64,000 bases of DNA from Ulota crispa (Eukaryota > Streptophyta > Bryopsida > Orthotrichales > Orthotrichaceae): NCBI GenBank assembly GCA_963920765.1, contig OY987246.1:3226501-3290500 (forward strand). The letters are read 5' to 3'. A program made the translations under genes and the position numbers. The notes under the pieces are model-generated. The model saw nothing but the letters and a program-made list of their open reading frames with translations. It did no database searches and was not told where the DNA came from. This document shows, piece by piece, positions 60,901 through 64,000 of the stretch. Every line of letters begins with the position of its first letter. Positions within the stretch are counted from its first letter, which is position 1.

Positions 60901-61242
60901 ATCCACAGTGGCACGCACCTCGTTCTTCGCTTGGGAAATGGGCTTCCCCATCTCCATGGTTAGGGTTTTGGCGAGTGCCGGCATGTTGAGCCGCAGGAGC
61001 TCGTTGAATCGCTCCAGCATGGCTCGCCGTTCCGCAACAGGCACCGTGCGCCACCGCTTCTGTCCCGCTGCTAGGGCTTCGAATTTGGCCGTCACTTCTT
61101 TCGTTCCTTCCTCCGGTAGCTCCCCCATGACCTTCCCCGTTGCCGGATTCATGACCTCGAACATGCTCGATCGCTCCACCTTGAATCCTCGTGTACCACG
61201 CCGCAACAACGCCGCTCTCGCCGTCGCCATCGCCATCGCCAT
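57935..61242 (-). CDS. Aldehyde dehydrogenase superfamily protein, 3 exons
   Basis: NAD(P)+-dependent oxidation of an aldehyde to its acid. Exons 61242-60662, 60152-59705 and 58372-57935 (GT-AG) join to 488 aa, normal family length. Motifs: AWNYP (Asn157), YKPSE (Lys180), FTGS at 230-233, general base Glu254 in LELGG, catalytic Cys289 in GQSCCS, and ESFGP at 387-391. The start is the first of three alternating ATG codons (MAMAMATARAALLRR); the Ala/Arg-rich, acid-free N-terminus could be an organelle transit peptide. The GQSCCSVERVYV signature and ELGGKDP differ from the usual plant succinate-semialdehyde dehydrogenase (GQTC) and look closer to bacterial-type or moss ALDH21-like enzymes. Substrate not deducible. 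The second intron holds a tandem array. Confidence 0.9.
58478..59212. repeat. About 215-bp tandem array inside ALDH intron 2
   Basis: Three copies start with AGAACCAGCAYTTGCAA at 58478, 58691 and 58992, each ending in AAGATGTAG. Between copies two and three lies a duplicate (about 58937-58975) of the sequence before copy one (about 58418-58455; GAGCTCCATGCT), so the repeat unit includes that part. Confidence 0.9.
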
Positions 61243-61904
61243 CGCAAAATTCAAAACCCAAAACCCTAAGTACTCCACGAATTCACCTCAAAAGCTCATT
61301 TTATAAATTCATTCCACAAAAAGGCATCACACTACTAAGTCACTACCTCTGCTGATCGCAAATTCCAACCCTAACCTAACAAGTTGCTTAGCAGAGAAAA
61401 TTCCCTGCATCATCCACAGATGAATTGATCCACTATAGAAACGATCAAAACAGAAAGTCGGTCCAAATTGCGCCGCATTTTGAAGGTTTTGAATTCATAG
61501 TTCAGAAATTTGCCGAAAAGCGCTCAGATCGGAGCTCACTCCATTCAGTGCCAAAACGCTCTCATTCTAAAACACATTACCACCCCTGCGTTGAGACTCC
61601 ACAAGAGTAGGTTTTAGCAGATCCAATTTCTGGCCGAATTGAGATTTTTTTTGGAATTTGCATGCGACGAACAGAGACGAGGCACGGGAGGTGGTGAGGT
61701 GTAGATTCGATTCCGGAGATGGCGTGAGGGATGGCATTGCGGGCCGCACGTGAGGCCGTAGGTGCGAGGCCTGCGAGGAGGGCGTGCCTGTCCACCATAT
61801 CTCTGCCCTGCCCTAGTGGAAGAGGATACAACGAACAGAGGAAAAGCGACCACGTTTGGATGAATGAATTGTTTTGGAAAGAAATTGTTCATCCTTTAAC
61901 CAGT
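61243..61904 (-). promoter_or_regulatory. Upstream region of the aldehyde dehydrogenase gene
   Basis: Non-coding segment between the ALDH start and the 22-bp minisatellite. Short frames on both strands (for example 61831-61577 minus) have no recognised domain. No clear TATA element could be fixed. Confidence 0.35.
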
Positions 61905-62275
61905 CCGCCATCCAGTCCGTCATTCGACTGGTATTCGTCCGTCATTCGACTGGTATTCGTCCGTCATTCGACTGGTATTCGTCCGTCATTCGACTGGTAT
62001 TCGTCCGTCATTCGACTGGTATTCGTCCGTCATTCGTCCTCCATCCAGTCCGTCATTCGACTGGTATTCGTCCGTCATTCGACTGGTATTCGTCCGTCAT
62101 TCGACTGGTATTCGTCCGTCATTCGACTGGTATTCGTCCGTCATTCGACTGGTATTCGTCCGTCATTCGTCCTCCATCCAGTCCGTCATTCGACTGGTAT
62201 TCGTCTGTCATTCGTCCTCCATCCAGTCCGTCATTCGACTGGTATTCGTCCGTCATTCGTCCTCCATCCGTCCAC
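61905..62275. repeat. 22-bp minisatellite, about 16 units
   Basis: Unit CGTCATTCGACTGGTATTCG plus TC. A variant unit containing CGTCCTCCATCCAGTC interrupts at about 62035, 62170, 62215 and 62260, giving a higher-order pattern. The array is free of stop codons in all plus-strand frames, which produces long meaningless ORFs. Confidence 0.95.
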
Positions 62276-62584
62276 CATCCATCAGTCATCCAGTTGGATT
62301 TAGCAATACAGTGAGACCTCCCATAATGCAAATTTCCTTTTTGCATAATTTGTTGTAGTTTTTAAACTGCATACTTCTTATGTGTATAAAGTGTGATTCA
62401 ATAATTGTGGATGGAGTTATTTTTGTCAACATTCTATAAAGTATGTTTTTATGAATTATTATTAATAGAAGGCAATTAATTACAAGTGATTTTTTAAAAT
62501 GAGCCACCTACCAAGTGTGCAACATGCGCATGTTGAAATAAATGACTTATGGCACTTGAACCTCTCTGTGTGCATATTCCTTAA

Positions 62585-62656
62585 CCCTTGAAAGCCCAGG
62601 GTTTTCAAAAAAGCACTGAATCGAGGACACTTTTAGTCCCCTGGGGCATTCAGGGG
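62585..62656. mobile_element. 72-bp TTAA-flanked mini-element
   Basis: Exact TTAA at 62581-62584 and 62657-62660; left CCCTTGAAAGCCCAGGG, right inverse of CCCCTGAATGCCCCAGGGG. Confidence 0.7.
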
Positions 62657-62736
62657 TTAAAATAACTCCTCACTGTTCCCATGCAATAAGAGAGGTTTCA
62701 TTGTACTACCTAAAATTGGACCACAATAAAACTATT

Positions 62737-63149
62737 GGGAATTGATATGCATACCACACCTTTTTGACTATCCCACCACACCCCAAGGTAAATTTTAGAT
62801 TTCTATCATCAAAAAGTTGAATTTGAGAATTTGGAATTCAAATTTGGACTAAGAAACATTGATTTTGTCTAGAACCATAAAAAAATGTTGTAATTGAATA
62901 ACACCCAATGAAAAAGCTTAGCTCAAGGGAAAAGTATAACTTTTATTTTTGTTTATAAAAAAGATAAGCTTTTTAATTGGATGTTGTTTCAATTACAATT
63001 TTTATTTTGTGATTCTAGACAAAATCACAATCTTTAAGTCCAAATCTGAATTCCAAATTCTCAAATTCAGCTTTTTGATGGTAGAAATCTAAAATTTACC
63101 TCGAGTGTGGTGAGATAGTCAAGAAGGTGTGGTCCACATATCAATTCCC
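62737..63149. mobile_element. Mutator-like palindromic MITE (GGGAATTGATATG family), free-standing copy
   Basis: Starts GGGAATTGATATGCATACCA, ends with its inverse; almost the whole 413 bp is one imperfect palindrome. Flanks AAAACTATT (62728-62736) and TAAACTATT (63150-63158) match at 8 of 9, a 9-bp duplication. Related to 40440-40854 and, by its ends, to 47034-48193. Confidence 0.85.
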
Positions 63150-63158
63150 TAAACTATT

Positions 63159-63869
63159 GCATTGAGGTTGCTTCACACTAATTTCTTGAAATTTTACAAT
63201 TGGACCACAATAAGCTCTTGCATTTAGGTTCCTTTGCACTAACTTCTTGACATTTTACACTATGTAAATATCTACTGATGTTACAATAATTTTCACCAAT
63301 AATTGTTGTAGTAAACAAATTTTAAGGCCTCGACAATAATAACAAAGCTACAAAAATACAAACTTGAAGTGTTTAGATTGTAAAGCATGTGAAATTTTAA
63401 AATCTAAAAAGTTGCTTACACCTTCAAGTGGCCATGTGATGAATCATGAAGTAACTTTTTAGGGTGAGGTAACCTAATTGTTAAGTAACCTGAATGCATT
63501 ATTTAGTGTAAATTTTTGAATATTGTTGTGAGGTTTTTTATTTTTTATTCTTAGAAAAGAGCTTTTACTTTGCATGTTGTTGATATTAAAATAATCTACA
63601 TATTAAGCATTGGGATATAATATTGAATCATTAGATTATTTAGGGAATAAATAAAGTGACATTCCAAATTATTAACAACACACCCTGAATAACTCTTCAA
63701 AACAAGATCTTTGCCCTTAAATAGTGCCGACCGAGGTTTTCAGCTGTTGTTTTGCTGATTAATCACATTTCTCTGCATAAAAATTGTTCCATCATCCCTT
63801 TCTAAAATATACTAAAAGTTGACCACATATTGAAATCAGAATTTCTACCACAGCGTCCATACCACTACA
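63159..63869. other. AT-rich intergenic stretch without recognised gene
   Basis: Nothing recognisable apart from short repeats (TTGGACCACAATAA occurs near 62717 and 63202). Confidence 0.4.
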
Positions 63870-64000
63870 CCCCTAAAAGATGTTGTTGTGTTCTATACAG
63901 ATGGGGTCTTTGGATAGCACATGAATCTCATTGGAGTTATAAATTTTAAGCCAAGTCATTAACATACTACTAGTCAATCAGGATTTTTTAAGGATTTTTT
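63870..64000. mobile_element. Left end of a second copy of the 52153 TTAA-type MITE (cut by window edge)
   Basis: CCCCTAAAAGATGTTGTT followed by sequence parallel to 52165-52280 (TATACAGATGG, AGCACATGAAT, TTTTAAGCCAAGTCA). Preceded by TACA rather than TTAA. Confidence 0.65.

Noticed and set aside
61731..62314. Long plus-strand ORFs of 190 and 146 codons with repeated RLVFVRHSTGIRPSFDWY
   Set aside because: They are translations of a 22-bp minisatellite that lacks stops; the unit length is not a multiple of three, so the same peptide phases recur by arithmetic.

Overview
This window looks like nuclear DNA of a land plant. The evidence is spliced genes with GT-AG introns, plant-type protein families (PDS5, 3-ketodihydrosphingosine reductase, an aldehyde dehydrogenase, an F-box protein) and many non-autonomous DNA transposons. 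I see no coding match that fixes the species. The F-box type, short genes and overall look suggest a seedless plant, perhaps a bryophyte, but this is only inference. Gene density is low: three convincing intron-containing host genes sit at the two ends, and most of the AT-rich centre is transposon-derived or featureless.

Layout: 1-6294 (minus) is the 5' part of a PDS5-like cohesin cofactor gene, twelve exons traced and cut by the window edge. 6.3-7.3 kb is its upstream region, with a 32-bp minisatellite. 7.3-8.75 kb holds nested MITEs. 10.04-10.89 kb is an F-box gene with a decayed 3' extension. 11-25 kb is mostly AT-rich with TTAA-flanked elements and palindromes. 25.09-28.63 kb is a complete but inactivated PIF/Harbinger element with exact TTA target duplications, a DDE transposase relic and a convergent Myb/SANT-like partner relic. 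29-48 kb is packed with short TIR elements and includes a 1.6-kb near-perfect inverted repeat (39.84-41.45 kb). 50.14-51.70 kb (plus) is a four-exon 3-ketodihydrosphingosine reductase gene (sphingolipid synthesis, ER). 52-57.3 kb is again MITE-rich. 57.94-61.24 kb (minus) is a three-exon aldehyde dehydrogenase gene with a tandemly repeated second intron and a striking 22-bp minisatellite upstream.

The host genes do not form a pathway together; they are ordinary neighbours. The most notable signal is in the non-coding part: at least ten elements with ends of the form CCCYTAAAGG bordered by TTAA or a one-base variant. This is the signature of piggyBac-type transposition, which is not commonly described from land plants. 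One of them is inserted into the TTAA inside the terminal repeat of another. Mutator-like palindromic elements with 9-bp target duplications, Stowaway-like MITEs with TA duplications (one with an empty-site paralogue in the same window) and Harbinger MITEs complete the picture. No tRNA, rRNA or CRISPR was seen.
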